The position numbers and the translations under genes are program-made. Below the pieces are notes generated by a model that was not told the origin of the DNA, did no database searches, and saw only the letters and a list, made by a program, of their open reading frames with translations. A DNA stretch of 64,000 bases from Lachnospiraceae bacterium (lineage in GTDB: Bacteria; Bacillota; Clostridia; Lachnospirales; Lachnospiraceae). This document shows positions 36,048 through 44,320 of this stretch, one piece after another; position 1 is the stretch's first letter; each line of letters starts with the position of its first letter. The stretch is taken from the NCBI GenBank assembly GCA_910574715.1, contig CAJTCH010000008.1, positions 81,034 through 145,033 on the forward strand. The letters run 5' to 3'.

Positions 36048-36183
36048 CGTAACAGTTCAGACAGGTCTGCGCATTCACTGCGCTGACCGTACCACAGAGT
36101 AGAGCCTGAGAGCATCCGGCCCATCGCGAAGCGATTTTTAATGGCCGGATGCCTGTAACAGTGAAGGTATCTGAACTGTTACG
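36048..36183. repeat. Branched inverted-repeat element upstream of the sulfur operon
   Basis: Outer arms CGTAACAGTTCAGA (36048-36061) and TCTGAACTGTTACG (36170-36183), 14 bp perfect. Inside are two hairpins: GGTC-t-GCGCA/TGCGC-t-GACC (36064-36088), and GCATCCGGCC/GGCCGGATGC (36112-36121 with 36143-36152) enclosing ATCGC/GCGAT. The single-strand fold would be a multi-branch structure. It may be a MITE-like element or a structured leader. The rest of 35790-36220 contains only an unrecognised start-less frame (about 35890-36083). Confidence 0.7.
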
Positions 36184-36223
36184 ATTTCACAGAGTTGTGT
36201 AAGAATGTTTCAAGAATCTGCTC

Positions 36224-36252
36224 TTGACATATGGTGAAATGTGGAATATACT
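36224..36252 (+). promoter_or_regulatory. Promoter of the O-acetylhomoserine sulfhydrylase-cysK-Rrf2 operon
   Basis: TTGACA at 36224-36229, 17-nt spacer, TATACT at 36247-36252, directly followed by an inverted repeat. Confidence 0.85.
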
Positions 36253-36277
36253 AATACCAACCTAAATGGTAGGTATT
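36253..36277 (+). promoter_or_regulatory. Candidate Rrf2-type operator at the start of the sulfur operon
   Basis: AATACCAACC (36253-36262) and GGTAGGTATT (36268-36277) form a 10-bp inverted repeat with one mismatch and 5-nt spacing. The position spans the expected +1. The third gene of the operon encodes an Rrf2 protein, the obvious candidate for binding. Confidence 0.7.
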
Positions 36278-36300
36278 GGAAAGTGAAAGGAGACACCATT

Positions 36301-37584
36301 ATGCCTGATTACAGATTTGAAACTTTACAACTCCATGTAGGCCAGGAGAATCCTGACCCGGCAACTGACGCCCGCGCAGTGCCGATTTACGCGACTACTT
36401 CCTATGTATTCAAAGACTCGGCACATGCGGCGGCCCGTTTTGGCCTTGCCGATGCCGGCAATATCTACGGAAGACTGACAAACTCCACGCAGGATGTGCT
36501 GGAACAGCGTGTGGCGGCTCTGGAAGGCGGAGCGGCGGCTCTGGCTCTTGCCTCCGGAGCGGCGGCGATTACATATACGCTGGAAGCCCTGGGGCAGAAC
36601 GGCGGTCATTTTGTTGCACAGAAGACCATATACGGAGGCAGCTACAATCTGCTGGCGCACACGCTTCCGGCGTTCGGAATTACAGCCAGCTTCGTTAACA
36701 TTCATGATCTTGATGAGGTGGAAGCAGCCATTCAGGATCACACAAGAGCGATTTACATAGAGACGCTTGGCAATCCGAACAGTGATATTCCGGATATTGA
36801 CGCGCTTGCAGAGCTTGCGCATAAGCATGGCCTGCCTTTGGTCGTAGACAATACTTTTGGTACGCCTTATCTGATCCGTCCTATTGAGCATGGTGCAGAT
36901 ATCGTCGTACATTCGGCAACGAAGTTCCTTGGAGGCCACGGTACGACTCTTGGGGGTATCATCGTTGATTCGGGCAGGTTTGACTGGAGCGCTTCGGGAA
37001 GATATCCGGCGATTGCCGAACCCAATCCGAGCTATCACGGTGTATCCTTTGTGAAAGCGGCGGGGCCGGCGGCATTTGTGACCTATATCCGTGCGATTCT
37101 GCTCCGTGATACCGGCGCGGCGATTTCTCCCTTCGCGGCATTCCTGCTTCTGCAGGGGATAGAGACATTATCCCTGCGGCTGGAACGGCATGCGGCTAAT
37201 ACGGCGAAGGTTGTGGAATTTCTTGCGGCGCATCCGCAGGTCGAGAAGGTGAATCATCCCTCCCTTAAGGATCATCCGGATCATGAGCTGTATCAGAGAT
37301 ATTTCCCTGATGGAGGCGGCTCGATCTTTACATTTGAGATCGTGGGCGGCGTGGAGGAAGCCCACAAGTTTATTGACAGTCTGAAGATCTTCTCGCTGCT
37401 TGCTAATGTTGCCGATGTGAAGAGCCTGGTTATCCATCCGGCGACCACGACTCACAGTCAGCTTACGAAGGAAGAACTTGCGGATCAGGGGATTAAGCCG
37501 AATACGATTCGGCTGTCTGTCGGTACGGAGCACATAGATGATATCATAGCCGATCTGCAGGGCGGTTTCGATGCAGTAAAGTAA
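36301..37584 (+). CDS. metY: O-acetylhomoserine sulfhydrylase (PLP-dependent)
   Basis: A 427-residue Cys/Met metabolism PLP enzyme. It makes homocysteine (and acetate) from O-acetylhomoserine and sulfide. Seen: RFETLQLHVGQENPDPATDA at the start, the PLP-contact region IYGRLTNSTQDVLEQRVAAL, VVDNTFGTPYL, and the PLP lysine in VHSATKFLGGHG. The extra region GGRYPA-like (SGRYPAIAEPNPSYHG) and length of about 427 favour the O-acetylhomoserine sulfhydrylase group over cystathionine gamma-synthase. ATG 36301 has AGGAGA 8 nt upstream; the reading frame extends further 5' but across the operator. cysK follows after 29 nt. Confidence 0.9.
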   Translation: MPDYRFETLQLHVGQENPDPATDARAVPIYATTSYVFKDSAHAAARFGLADAGNIYGRLTNSTQDVLEQRVAALEGGAAALALASGAAAITYTLEALGQNGGHFVAQKTIYGGSYNLLAHTLPAFGITASFVNIHDLDEVEAAIQDHTRAIYIETLGNPNSDIPDIDALAELAHKHGLPLVVDNTFGTPYLIRPIEHGADIVVHSATKFLGGHGTTLGGIIVDSGRFDWSASGRYPAIAEPNPSYHGVSFVKAAGPAAFVTYIRAILLRDTGAAISPFAAFLLLQGIETLSLRLERHAANTAKVVEFLAAHPQVEKVNHPSLKDHPDHELYQRYFPDGGGSIFTFEIVGGVEEAHKFIDSLKIFSLLANVADVKSLVIHPATTTHSQLTKEELADQGIKPNTIRLSVGTEHIDDIIADLQGGFDAVK

Positions 37585-37613
37585 TAAGGATTCGTTGAAT
37601 AGGAGGGAATGTT

Positions 37614-38546
37614 ATGTCCAATATATATACATCCGTCGATCAGCTGATCGGCAGAACGCCGCTTCTGGAACTGACTCGCATAGAAGAAGCCTATCATCTG
37701 AAAGCAAGAATTCTTGCGAAGCTTGAATACCTGAATCCGGCGGGCTCCGTCAAGGACCGTGTGGCGAAGATGATGATCGAGGAAGCGGAAAGAACAGGGA
37801 GATTAGGGCCGGGTTCGGTCATTATCGAACCGACCTCTGGCAATACGGGGATTGGCCTTGCCGCCGTTGCCGCCGCGCGGGGGTACAGGATCATCATTGT
37901 CATGCCTGAGACGATGTCCGTGGAACGGCGTCAGCTTATGAAAGCCTACGGCGCCGAACTGGTGCTGACCGAAGGCGCGGGGGGGATGAAGGGAGCTATT
38001 GCTAAAGCGGAGGAACTGGCTGCTGAGATTCCAGGAAGCTTTCTTCCCGGGCAGTTCGTGAATCCTGCCAATCCGAAAGCGCACAGGACGGGCACAGGCC
38101 CGGAGATTTACGAGGATACGGACGGGGAAGTGGATATCTTTGTCGCGGGTGCGGGAACCGGCGGAACCATAACCGGCGTCGGCGAGTATCTCAAATCAAA
38201 GAAGCCTTCTGTCAGGATTGTTGCTGTAGAGCCGGCTTCCTCTGCCGTACTCTCCGGCGGGGAGGCGGGACCTCATAAGATTCAGGGGATTGGCGCAGGA
38301 TTTGTTCCCGAAGTCCTGAATACGGCGGTCTATGACGAGATCATGCCGGTCTCCGATGAAGACGCATTTGCGGCAGGAAGGCTTGTCGGCAGGAGAGAAG
38401 GCGTGCTTGTAGGCATCTCTTCCGGCGCGGCGGTTTTCGCGGCAGTGGAGCAGGCGAAGCGTCCTGAGAATGAGGGGAAAACAATCGTTGTGCTTCTGCC
38501 TGATACAGGGGACAGATATCTGTCAACGCCTCTGTTCGCAGAGTAA
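37614..38546 (+). CDS. cysK: Cysteine synthase A (O-acetylserine sulfhydrylase)
   Basis: A 310-residue fold-type II PLP enzyme making cysteine from O-acetylserine and sulfide. Seen: the PLP lysine in [14 protein letters not shown], the substrate loop [11 protein letters not shown], the phosphate-binding [15 protein letters not shown], and the C-terminal [15 protein letters not shown]. The length is normal. AGGAGG precedes ATG 37614. It sits between the sulfhydrylase and the Rrf2 regulator in one operon, so both sulfide-fixing routes are co-regulated. Confidence 0.95.
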   Translation: MSNIYTSVDQLIGRTPLLELTRIEEAYHLKARILAKLEYLNPAGSVKDRVAKMMIEEAERTGRLGPGSVIIEPTSGNTGIGLAAVAAARGYRIIIVMPETMSVERRQLMKAYGAELVLTEGAGGMKGAIAKAEELAAEIPGSFLPGQFVNPANPKAHRTGTGPEIYEDTDGEVDIFVAGAGTGGTITGVGEYLKSKKPSVRIVAVEPASSAVLSGGEAGPHKIQGIGAGFVPEVLNTAVYDEIMPVSDEDAFAAGRLVGRREGVLVGISSGAAVFAAVEQAKRPENEGKTIVVLLPDTGDRYLSTPLFAE

Positions 38547-38602
38547 GGGCAGCGGCGGTGCCTGTAGTTTGCAGGAATAGTCTTTTAGGAGAGGTGATCG
38601 GG

Positions 38603-39013
38603 ATGATGATTTCAACGAAAGGCAGATATGCGCTTCGAGTGATGATCGATCTGGCAGAGAATTATGGAAAAGGTTATGCCCCCATGAAAGAGGTAGCAAA
38701 AAGGCAGGAGATTTCTTTGAAATATCTGGAGCGCATTCTTCCTGTACTGACGAAGAATAAGATGATTGAAGGACTTCAGGGGAAGGGCGGCGGTTACCGC
38801 CTGGCGGTCCGGCCGTCAGACGTCCGTGTAGGGGACATCTTACGCCTTACGGAAGGGGATCTTGCGCCGGTGGCATGTCTTGGCTGTGAGGCAGATATCT
38901 GTGAGCGTGCCGAGGGCTGCAGGACATTACCGATGTGGACGGAGTTCTACAGGCTTACCAATGCCTATTTTGATGGAATTACATTGGCGGATCTGATGAA
39001 GCCTGTATGTTGA
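38603..39013 (+). CDS. Rrf2-family transcriptional regulator with Cys cluster
   Basis: A 136-residue Rrf2 protein: MMISTKGRYALRVMIDLAEN, wing region GLQGKGGGYRLA and dimer helix at the end. It has four cysteines in a short loop (VACLGCEADICERAEGC), similar in position to the Fe-S ligands of IscR/NsrR-type members; the B. subtilis cysteine regulator CymR lacks them. Inference: an Fe-S or redox-sensing regulator of its own sulfur operon, acting at the inverted repeat at 36253-36277. ATG 38603 follows GAGAGGTG. A terminator follows the gene. Confidence 0.87.
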   Translation: MMISTKGRYALRVMIDLAENYGKGYAPMKEVAKRQEISLKYLERILPVLTKNKMIEGLQGKGGGYRLAVRPSDVRVGDILRLTEGDLAPVACLGCEADICERAEGCRTLPMWTEFYRLTNAYFDGITLADLMKPVC

Positions 39014-39032
39014 TCCGAAGAAGTATCTATAT

Positions 39033-39062
39033 AAAGGGCTGCGTCGTATGGCAGCCCTTTTC
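39033..39062 (+). terminator. Terminator of the sulfur operon
   Basis: AAAGGGCTGC (39033-39042) pairs with GCAGCCCTTT (39051-39060), ending in TTTT. It is also suitably placed as a terminator for the convergent aldehyde dehydrogenase gene. Confidence 0.88.
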
Positions 39063-39072
39063 CTGCGGCAAT

Positions 39073-40452
39073 TTATTTCAAAAACAGATGTATCAATCGC
39101 TCATTCCATTTCTTATAAGGCTGATACCGCATCGGCAGATCCAGCCAGGTCTTTTTATCTACAATACTCTTATAATGTGTAAATGTGTCAAAACCATCCT
39201 TCCCGTGATAAGAACCCATACCGCTTGGGCCAAATCCGCCGAAGCCCATCTCGCTGGTAGCAAGGTGTATGATGGTATCGTTGATGCATCCCCCGCCGTA
39301 ACCGCACTGGGAGGTCAATTTCCCTGCCGCCGCCTTGTCACTGGTAAAGATATAGAGGGCGAGCGGATGGGGCATGGAATTGATATTGCGGATCGCTTCA
39401 TCTAGGGAATCATAGGTAAGGACCGGCATCACAGGCCCGAAGATCTCTTCCTGCATTACGGCGTCTCCGAAGGTAACCTTGTCCAGGACAGTCGGTTCGA
39501 TCTGGAGGGCGCTTCGGTTCGCCTTGCCGCCCCAGACTACCTTATTCTCATCGATCAGGTTAAAGATCCGGTCGAAATGCTTCTGATTAATGATCTTGCC
39601 GTAATCGTTCCGCTCAAGAGGCTGCTTGCCGTACTGCTTCTGGATCTGTTTCTTGATCTCCTTTACCAGACGTTCCTTAACAGAACGGTCACAGTAGACA
39701 TAATCCGGCGCGACGCAGGTCTGGCCGCAGTTCAGGTATTTGCCGAAGACGATCCGTCTGGCGGCAAGTTTTAGGTTGGCGGTCTTCTCAACGATGCAGG
39801 GGCTCTTCCCTCCTAGCTCCAGAGTGACAGGGGTAAGATGTTCGGAGGCATGTCTCATGACTTCCCTGCCGACAGCCTGGCTTCCGGTAAAGAAGATATA
39901 ATCAAAATGCTCATTCAGCAGGCAGGTGTTCTCTGCCCGTCCGCCGGTAACGACGGTGACAAAGCGCTCGTCAAAACAGTCGCAGATGATCCTTCTTACG
40001 ATCTCACTGGTATAAGGAGAATATGCGCTGGGCTTAAGGACAGCCGTATTCCCGGCGGCAATCGCGTCGACAAGAGGATCGAGAGTCAGCAGGAACGGAT
40101 AATTCCACGGGCTCATGATCAGTACGACGCCGTAAGGGGACGGCTTCTTATAGCTTCTGGAATGGAACTGGGCAAGAGGCGTCCTGACAGTCTTCTCCCT
40201 GGCAAAGGAATGGATGTGCTTCAGCATATAACTGATCTCACTGAGCACAAGCCCGGTCTCGCACATGTAGCTCTCGAAATTGCTCTTTCCAAGATCCTGC
40301 TTCAGCGCCTCGTTGATCTCCGGCTCATGCTTGATGATGCTGTCTTTTAGCTTCTTCAGCGCGCTGACCCTTGCATTGATATCAAGAGTAGCGCCTGAAA
40401 GGAAATATTTTCGTTGATTAGATACAATATTTTTGATTTCGTATTCGTTCAT
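39073..40452 (-). CDS. Aldehyde dehydrogenase (NAD(P)-dependent)
   Basis: A 459-residue aldehyde dehydrogenase of the class lacking long extensions. Seen: MSPWNYPFLLTLDPLVDAIA, the cofactor loop FFTGSQAVGREVM, the general-base region TLELGGKSPCIV and the catalytic Cys in YLNCGQTCVAPDY. It oxidises fatty or short-chain aldehydes, or works in reverse with the neighbouring alcohol dehydrogenase. The C-terminal YKKWNERLIHLFLK is amphipathic, as in membrane-associated relatives. It is third in the minus-strand operon after the MarR and alcohol dehydrogenase genes. Confidence 0.9.
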   Translation of the reverse strand: MNEYEIKNIVSNQRKYFLSGATLDINARVSALKKLKDSIIKHEPEINEALKQDLGKSNFESYMCETGLVLSEISYMLKHIHSFAREKTVRTPLAQFHSRSYKKPSPYGVVLIMSPWNYPFLLTLDPLVDAIAAGNTAVLKPSAYSPYTSEIVRRIICDCFDERFVTVVTGGRAENTCLLNEHFDYIFFTGSQAVGREVMRHASEHLTPVTLELGGKSPCIVEKTANLKLAARRIVFGKYLNCGQTCVAPDYVYCDRSVKERLVKEIKKQIQKQYGKQPLERNDYGKIINQKHFDRIFNLIDENKVVWGGKANRSALQIEPTVLDKVTFGDAVMQEEIFGPVMPVLTYDSLDEAIRNINSMPHPLALYIFTSDKAAAGKLTSQCGYGGGCINDTIIHLATSEMGFGGFGPSGMGSYHGKDGFDTFTHYKSIVDKKTWLDLPMRYQPYKKWNERLIHLFLK

Positions 40453-40495
40453 GAGGAATTGCTCCTTTTCCGGTATCCAACAATATATGAAAGAG

Positions 40496-41716
40496 TTATA
40501 TAGTTACAGATTCATCAGAATCCATCAGAGTTACATAGAATTGTTCCAGCTCTTCTGCATCCATAAGGACGGGTACCGGGTACAATGGATTGGCTTCCTT
40601 ATCCGCATAGTGGGAGAGCTTCGGGATATCTGCTTCCTGGATTTCCTTTACCGTATCCCCGATATCAAACCGTTTCTTCATAGCCTTAATGGCTTCGATG
40701 AATTCGCCTGCCGCCGCATCGTAAGGGGTATCCTTTGCGGAAATGCCCGCCGCTACGGCCAGATGGTGCAGTTTCTTATGGATACATGGCCCGTACGCTT
40801 CTAATACGAAGGGGAGCAGTATGGCGTTGGCAAGCCCATGTGGTACATTATACTCTCCGCCCAGGGAATGTGCAACCGCATGTATATAGCCTACATAGGA
40901 TTTGGTAAATGCACATCCGGCATAGAAAGAGGCGTGCAGCATATTCCTCCGCGCGTCGATATCGCTGCCGTTCGTATATGCTTTGTCTATATTTTCAAAA
41001 ATGAGCTTGACTGCCAGAAGCGCATCTTTTCTGGTGCCATAAGTGGTGGATTTTCCGATATATGCCTCTACCGCATGGGTCAGGGCATCCATTCCGGTCG
41101 TAGCCGTGATGAACGGCGGGAGACTTAAGGTGACCTTGGGATCCAGCACTGCATATCTTGGGATCAGCGGGAAATCATTGATGGCATATTTGTGCCTGGT
41201 CTCGGCATCCGTGATTACTGCCGCAAGGGTAGTCTCGCTTCCGGTTCCGGCCGTGGTGGGAATGGCGATCAGAAGAGGAAGTTTCTTATGGATTTTAAGG
41301 ATGCCCTTCATCTTGGCCAGGGATTGCTTCGGCTTCGCGATGCGGGCTCCGACTGCCTTGGCACAGTCCATACTGGAGCCGCCTCCGAAGCCGATGATGG
41401 CGTCGCAGCCGTTGGACAGATACATTTCCAGAGCTTCTGCCACGTTGGCCGTGGTGGGATTGGCAACCGTCTTGTCGTAGATACAGAAGGGGATACCGTC
41501 CTTGGTCAGGACGTTTTCCAGGCGTTTCGTGAGTCCAAGATTCCGGATGCCTGTATCGGTGATGATCAGTGCATGGCTGCACTTGCGTTTCTTAAGAATG
41601 TCGGGAATGGTCTTTACACTGCCTATGACTTCCGGTTTACAGTACGGGAGAAATGGGAGCGCTATTTTTAATCCCGTCTGGAAAGTACGGCAGTAGAGTT
41701 TTTTCGCTTTGTTCAT
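40496..41716 (-). CDS. Iron-containing alcohol dehydrogenase
   Basis: A 406-residue group III (iron-dependent) alcohol dehydrogenase. Seen: the nucleotide-binding FGGGSSMDCAKAVGA, TAGTGSETTLAAVI, and the metal-binding region with HAVEAYIG and HAVAHSLGGEYNVPHG. It reduces aldehydes to alcohols with NAD(P)H. It lies between a MarR regulator and an aldehyde dehydrogenase, a set that suggests aldehyde detoxification or alcohol metabolism controlled by an effector-responsive repressor. Confidence 0.92.
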   Translation of the reverse strand: MNKAKKLYCRTFQTGLKIALPFLPYCKPEVIGSVKTIPDILKKRKCSHALIITDTGIRNLGLTKRLENVLTKDGIPFCIYDKTVANPTTANVAEALEMYLSNGCDAIIGFGGGSSMDCAKAVGARIAKPKQSLAKMKGILKIHKKLPLLIAIPTTAGTGSETTLAAVITDAETRHKYAINDFPLIPRYAVLDPKVTLSLPPFITATTGMDALTHAVEAYIGKSTTYGTRKDALLAVKLIFENIDKAYTNGSDIDARRNMLHASFYAGCAFTKSYVGYIHAVAHSLGGEYNVPHGLANAILLPFVLEAYGPCIHKKLHHLAVAAGISAKDTPYDAAAGEFIEAIKAMKKRFDIGDTVKEIQEADIPKLSHYADKEANPLYPVPVLMDAEELEQFYVTLMDSDESVTI

Positions 41717-41737
41717 GGCAGATCTTATCCTTTCTGA

Positions 41738-42223
41738 CTAAATTTTGTGGCGGTCTATGCCCTGTTCCTGGGAATGTTCCAGTTCCTCGCAGAAATGTTC
41801 CAGGTTATCTGATATCAGGAATAATACACGGTAGAAAATATCCCGCTCCCCGGCAGTAATATCCTTCCCTCCCTCTAAGGTTGCACGAAGGATCAGACGG
41901 TTGACCTTCTTGGCCTGCTGCATCCCCGTATCGGTGAGAACGGCTTTGGAACGGTACTTCTTCTTCTCCTGAGGATGCGCATATTGGATGAAACCGCGGT
42001 TCTCCAGATCCGACAGGATTCGTGAGATGCCCGCCTTGTTCTCCTTGCACAGGTTACAGAGGTCGGCTGCAGTAAGCCCCTCTGAATGTGAATACAGGAA
42101 ATACAGACACATAACATGTGTGCCCTTTAAGCCGAGAGAGCGCATTTCCAGCTTCTTGATCCTCTGGATATTCTTGTAGATCTGCGATACACCGGTTGTA
42201 AGCTGTTCAAATCTGTGGATCAT
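41738..42223 (-). CDS. MarR-family transcriptional regulator
   Basis: A 161-residue MarR protein with the winged helix in the middle (GLTAADLCNLCKENKAGISR, then ILSDLENRGFIQYAHPQEKK). It is first in the operon with the alcohol and aldehyde dehydrogenases. Two matching inverted repeats in its own promoter region support autorepression. The ligand is unknown; an aldehyde or aromatic compound would fit the downstream genes, which is inference. Confidence 0.9.
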   Translation of the reverse strand: MIHRFEQLTTGVSQIYKNIQRIKKLEMRSLGLKGTHVMCLYFLYSHSEGLTAADLCNLCKENKAGISRILSDLENRGFIQYAHPQEKKKYRSKAVLTDTGMQQAKKVNRLILRATLEGGKDITAGERDIFYRVLFLISDNLEHFCEELEHSQEQGIDRHKI

Positions 42224-42298
42224 ATATAACTCACTTTCTTATATGAATGAAAATATACCTTATCGGACGAAGTCCGCCCGCCAGGGGCATGCATATTA

Positions 42299-42316
42299 AA
42301 GTTGAGAAATCAACTT
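42299..42316. promoter_or_regulatory. MarR operator copy 1
   Basis: Perfect inverted repeat AAGTTGA-gaaa-TCAACTT, just downstream of the expected transcription start of the marR operon. Confidence 0.75.
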
Positions 42317-42329
42317 CTTGGTCATATAG

Positions 42330-42358
42330 ACTATACCAATAAGAAGTTGAGATGTCAA
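42330..42358 (-). promoter_or_regulatory. Promoter of the MarR-alcohol/aldehyde dehydrogenase operon
   Basis: On the minus strand: TTGACA (42358-42353), 17-nt spacer, TATAGT (42335-42330). The -35 box overlaps operator copy 2. Confidence 0.8.
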
Positions 42359-42360
42359 CA
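42345..42360. promoter_or_regulatory. MarR operator copy 2
   Basis: GTTGA-gatg-TCAAC, same half-site and 4-nt spacing as copy 1, overlapping the -35 box. Confidence 0.7.
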
Positions 42361-42411
42361 ATTTTATAAGGAAAACGAAAGGGTTTTCAGACAGCGTGAT
42401 TTCTGGTGAAG

Positions 42412-42440
42412 TGTTAACATATGGAGTGAAAAAGTTGACA
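42412..42440. promoter_or_regulatory. Candidate BirA operator upstream of bioB
   Basis: TGTTAAC (42412-42418), 15-nt gap, GTTGACA (42434-42440): an inverted repeat with one mismatch and the spacing typical of BirA boxes. The right half contains the -35 box, so biotin-loaded BirA would block transcription. Confidence 0.68.
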
Positions 42441-42464
42441 ATTATGAGGCGCTTGATATATAGT
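42435..42464 (+). promoter_or_regulatory. Promoter of bioB
   Basis: TTGACA at 42435-42440, 18-nt spacer, TATAGT at 42459-42464. Confidence 0.75.
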
Positions 42465-42516
42465 AGTCATATCGATGTAAATGCTTTAAGTACAGCACAC
42501 TGGAAGGAGTAAGGAT

Positions 42517-43482
42517 ATGGGATTAGCAGAGCAGTTGAAGCAGAAGATTTTAGAGGGATACCAGATGACAAAGGAGGAAGCTCTGGAGCTGTATGATGAG
42601 CCGTTAGTGGAAATATGCCGGGCGGCGGATGAGATCCGGCAGTTTTTCTGCGGAAACCGGTTTGACATCTGCACGATCGTCAATGGTAAGAGCGGAAAAT
42701 GCTCGGAGAATTGTAAGTATTGTGCGCAGTCGGCGTATTATCATACTTCGGCAGAGGAATACCCGCTGTTAGATACGGAGGAGATCGTCCGGCAGGCAAG
42801 ATACAATGCGGACTGTGGAGTGCTGAGGTATTCCATCGTGACTTCCGGGCGATGCCTGAATGATGACGAGATCCGGCAGATGTGTGAAGCGATCCGGGAG
42901 ATCAAGGAGAAGGTTGATATAGAAGTGTGCGTATCCTTCGGGCTTCTGACAGAAGAACAGTTTCGCAGGATCAAAGAAGCGGGAGCGTCCCGGGTACATA
43001 ATAATCTGGAGACATCCAGGCGCAATTTCCCCAATGTCTGTACGACCCATACATTTGACGATAAGGTCCGTGCGATCCGTGCGGCGATGGCGGCCGGTTT
43101 GGAGGTCTGCAGCGGCGGTATCATGGGGCTTGGAGAGTCTGCAGAGGATCGGATCGATATGGCGCTTACCTTGCGGGAGCTTGGAATAAAGAGCGTTCCG
43201 GTGAATATGCTGAATCCGATTCCGGGAACTCCCTATGAGAAGAATGAGAGGCTGGGAGTTAACGATATGAGAAGGATAGTGGCAGTCTGCCGTTATCTCC
43301 TTCCGGACGCGGCGATCCGGCTCGCGGGCGGCCGGGGGCTGATGGAGGATAAGGGGGAAGGGTGCTTCTGTTCCGGCGCCAATGCCGCCATATCCGGCGA
43401 TATGCTGACAACCGCCGGATATACGGTAGAGACGGATCTTAAGATGATAGACAGGCTTGGATACAAGGTATATCTGTCATAA
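42517..43482 (+). CDS. bioB: Biotin synthase
   Basis: A 321-residue radical SAM enzyme converting dethiobiotin to biotin. Seen: the radical SAM cysteines in GKCSENCKYCAQSAYY, CSGGIMGLGES, and VPVNMLNPIPGTP; the C-terminal AGGRG is present. No other biotin genes are nearby, so the cell may rely on imported or salvaged dethiobiotin, or have the rest elsewhere. AAGGAG precedes ATG 42517. The 3' end overlaps the convergent uracil-DNA glycosylase gene by 6 nt. Confidence 0.95.
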   Translation: MGLAEQLKQKILEGYQMTKEEALELYDEPLVEICRAADEIRQFFCGNRFDICTIVNGKSGKCSENCKYCAQSAYYHTSAEEYPLLDTEEIVRQARYNADCGVLRYSIVTSGRCLNDDEIRQMCEAIREIKEKVDIEVCVSFGLLTEEQFRRIKEAGASRVHNNLETSRRNFPNVCTTHTFDDKVRAIRAAMAAGLEVCSGGIMGLGESAEDRIDMALTLRELGIKSVPVNMLNPIPGTPYEKNERLGVNDMRRIVAVCRYLLPDAAIRLAGGRGLMEDKGEGCFCSGANAAISGDMLTTAGYTVETDLKMIDRLGYKVYLS

Positions 43483-44049
43483 GATGGCGGAATTGTGAAG
43501 CAGCTCGTCTCGTTTCCTTATAATCTCATGAAAGTCTGCTTTCGTAAGTTCGAGCTTAGACGGATCCCGCAGGATTGCCGAAGGATGATATACGGCGGTC
43601 AGTGCGCAGTCCTTGCGGTGGGTCCATGTTCCGTGCTGCCGGGTGATCTTAAAATCCGGAGAAATGATACGCTGTGCGGCGACGCGGCCAAGACAGACGA
43701 TGATCTTAGGCTTCAGCAGGAAGGTCTCGTATTTCAGATAGGGGAAGCAGGCTTCTTTTTCTTCATCCCTGGGATCACGGTTTCCCGGAGGATGGCATTT
43801 CAGAATATTGGTAATATAGATCTCTACTCTCGTCAGTGAACAGTCAGTCAACAGCTCATCCAGTATTTTCCCGGAACGTCCGACAAAGGGAAGCCCTTCA
43901 AGGTCTTCCTGACTGCCGGGAGCTTCCGCGATCAGCATGATATCGGCGTTATGGCTTCCCCGTCCCATGACGGGCAGATGCCGGGTCTGGCTTAACGGGC
44001 AGTGGGTACAGGCGTTGATATGCTGTTCGATTTCATCCCATGTATGCAT
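43477..44049 (-). CDS. Uracil-DNA glycosylase, family 4 type
   Basis: A 190-residue Fe-S uracil-DNA glycosylase. Seen: N-terminal Cys pair CTHCPLSQTR, motif A region MLIAEAPGSQEDLEGLPFVG, further Cys in NILKCHPPGNRDP and EACFPYL, and motif B region VYHPSAILRDPSK. It removes uracil from DNA in base-excision repair. AAAGGAG lies upstream of ATG 44049 on the minus strand. Confidence 0.92.
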   Translation of the reverse strand: MHTWDEIEQHINACTHCPLSQTRHLPVMGRGSHNADIMLIAEAPGSQEDLEGLPFVGRSGKILDELLTDCSLTRVEIYITNILKCHPPGNRDPRDEEKEACFPYLKYETFLLKPKIIVCLGRVAAQRIISPDFKITRQHGTWTHRKDCALTAVYHPSAILRDPSKLELTKADFHEIIRKRDELLHNSAIL

Positions 44050-44174
44050 ATGTTTCTCCTTTGAGGCAGTCTTTTTCGCTCTTGTATTATATTATAACGA
44101 TATAAAACAAAAAGTAAAGTATCCTGCCCATTCAAACTGCTGTTTACTGACGAGGGTCTGAATTACGATATAAG

Positions 44175-44207
44175 AATAATATTTAATGATTATCATTAAA
44201 TATTATT
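44175..44207. promoter_or_regulatory. 33-bp perfect palindrome resembling a Fur box
   Basis: Arms AATAATATTTAATGAT and ATCATTAAATATTATT around a single T. The centre (AATGATTATCATT) matches the classical Fur core closely. It lies about 114 nt before the DUF2975 gene, just upstream of a -10-like GATAAAAT (about 44227), so it overlaps the likely -35 region. It could be bound by Fur or another metalloregulator. Confidence 0.68.
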
Positions 44208-44320
44208 GCGGTAAATTTGTAGGTGTGATAAAATATTGGCAAACGAAAGTGGAGATACGGCACAAAGAGGGTTACTGCGGGCGTCGTAGGTGTGAACGGT
44301 AAAGAAAAGGGAGGACAGGT

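Noticed and set aside
36301..36340. Possible S-box or T-box leader for the sulfur operon
   Set aside because: The promoter lies only about 45 nt before the start codon, too short for a riboswitch; an operator is seen instead.
39838..40350. 170-codon plus-strand frame opposite the aldehyde dehydrogenase
   Set aside because: The minus-strand enzyme has intact catalytic motifs; the plus frame is antisense with no start signal.
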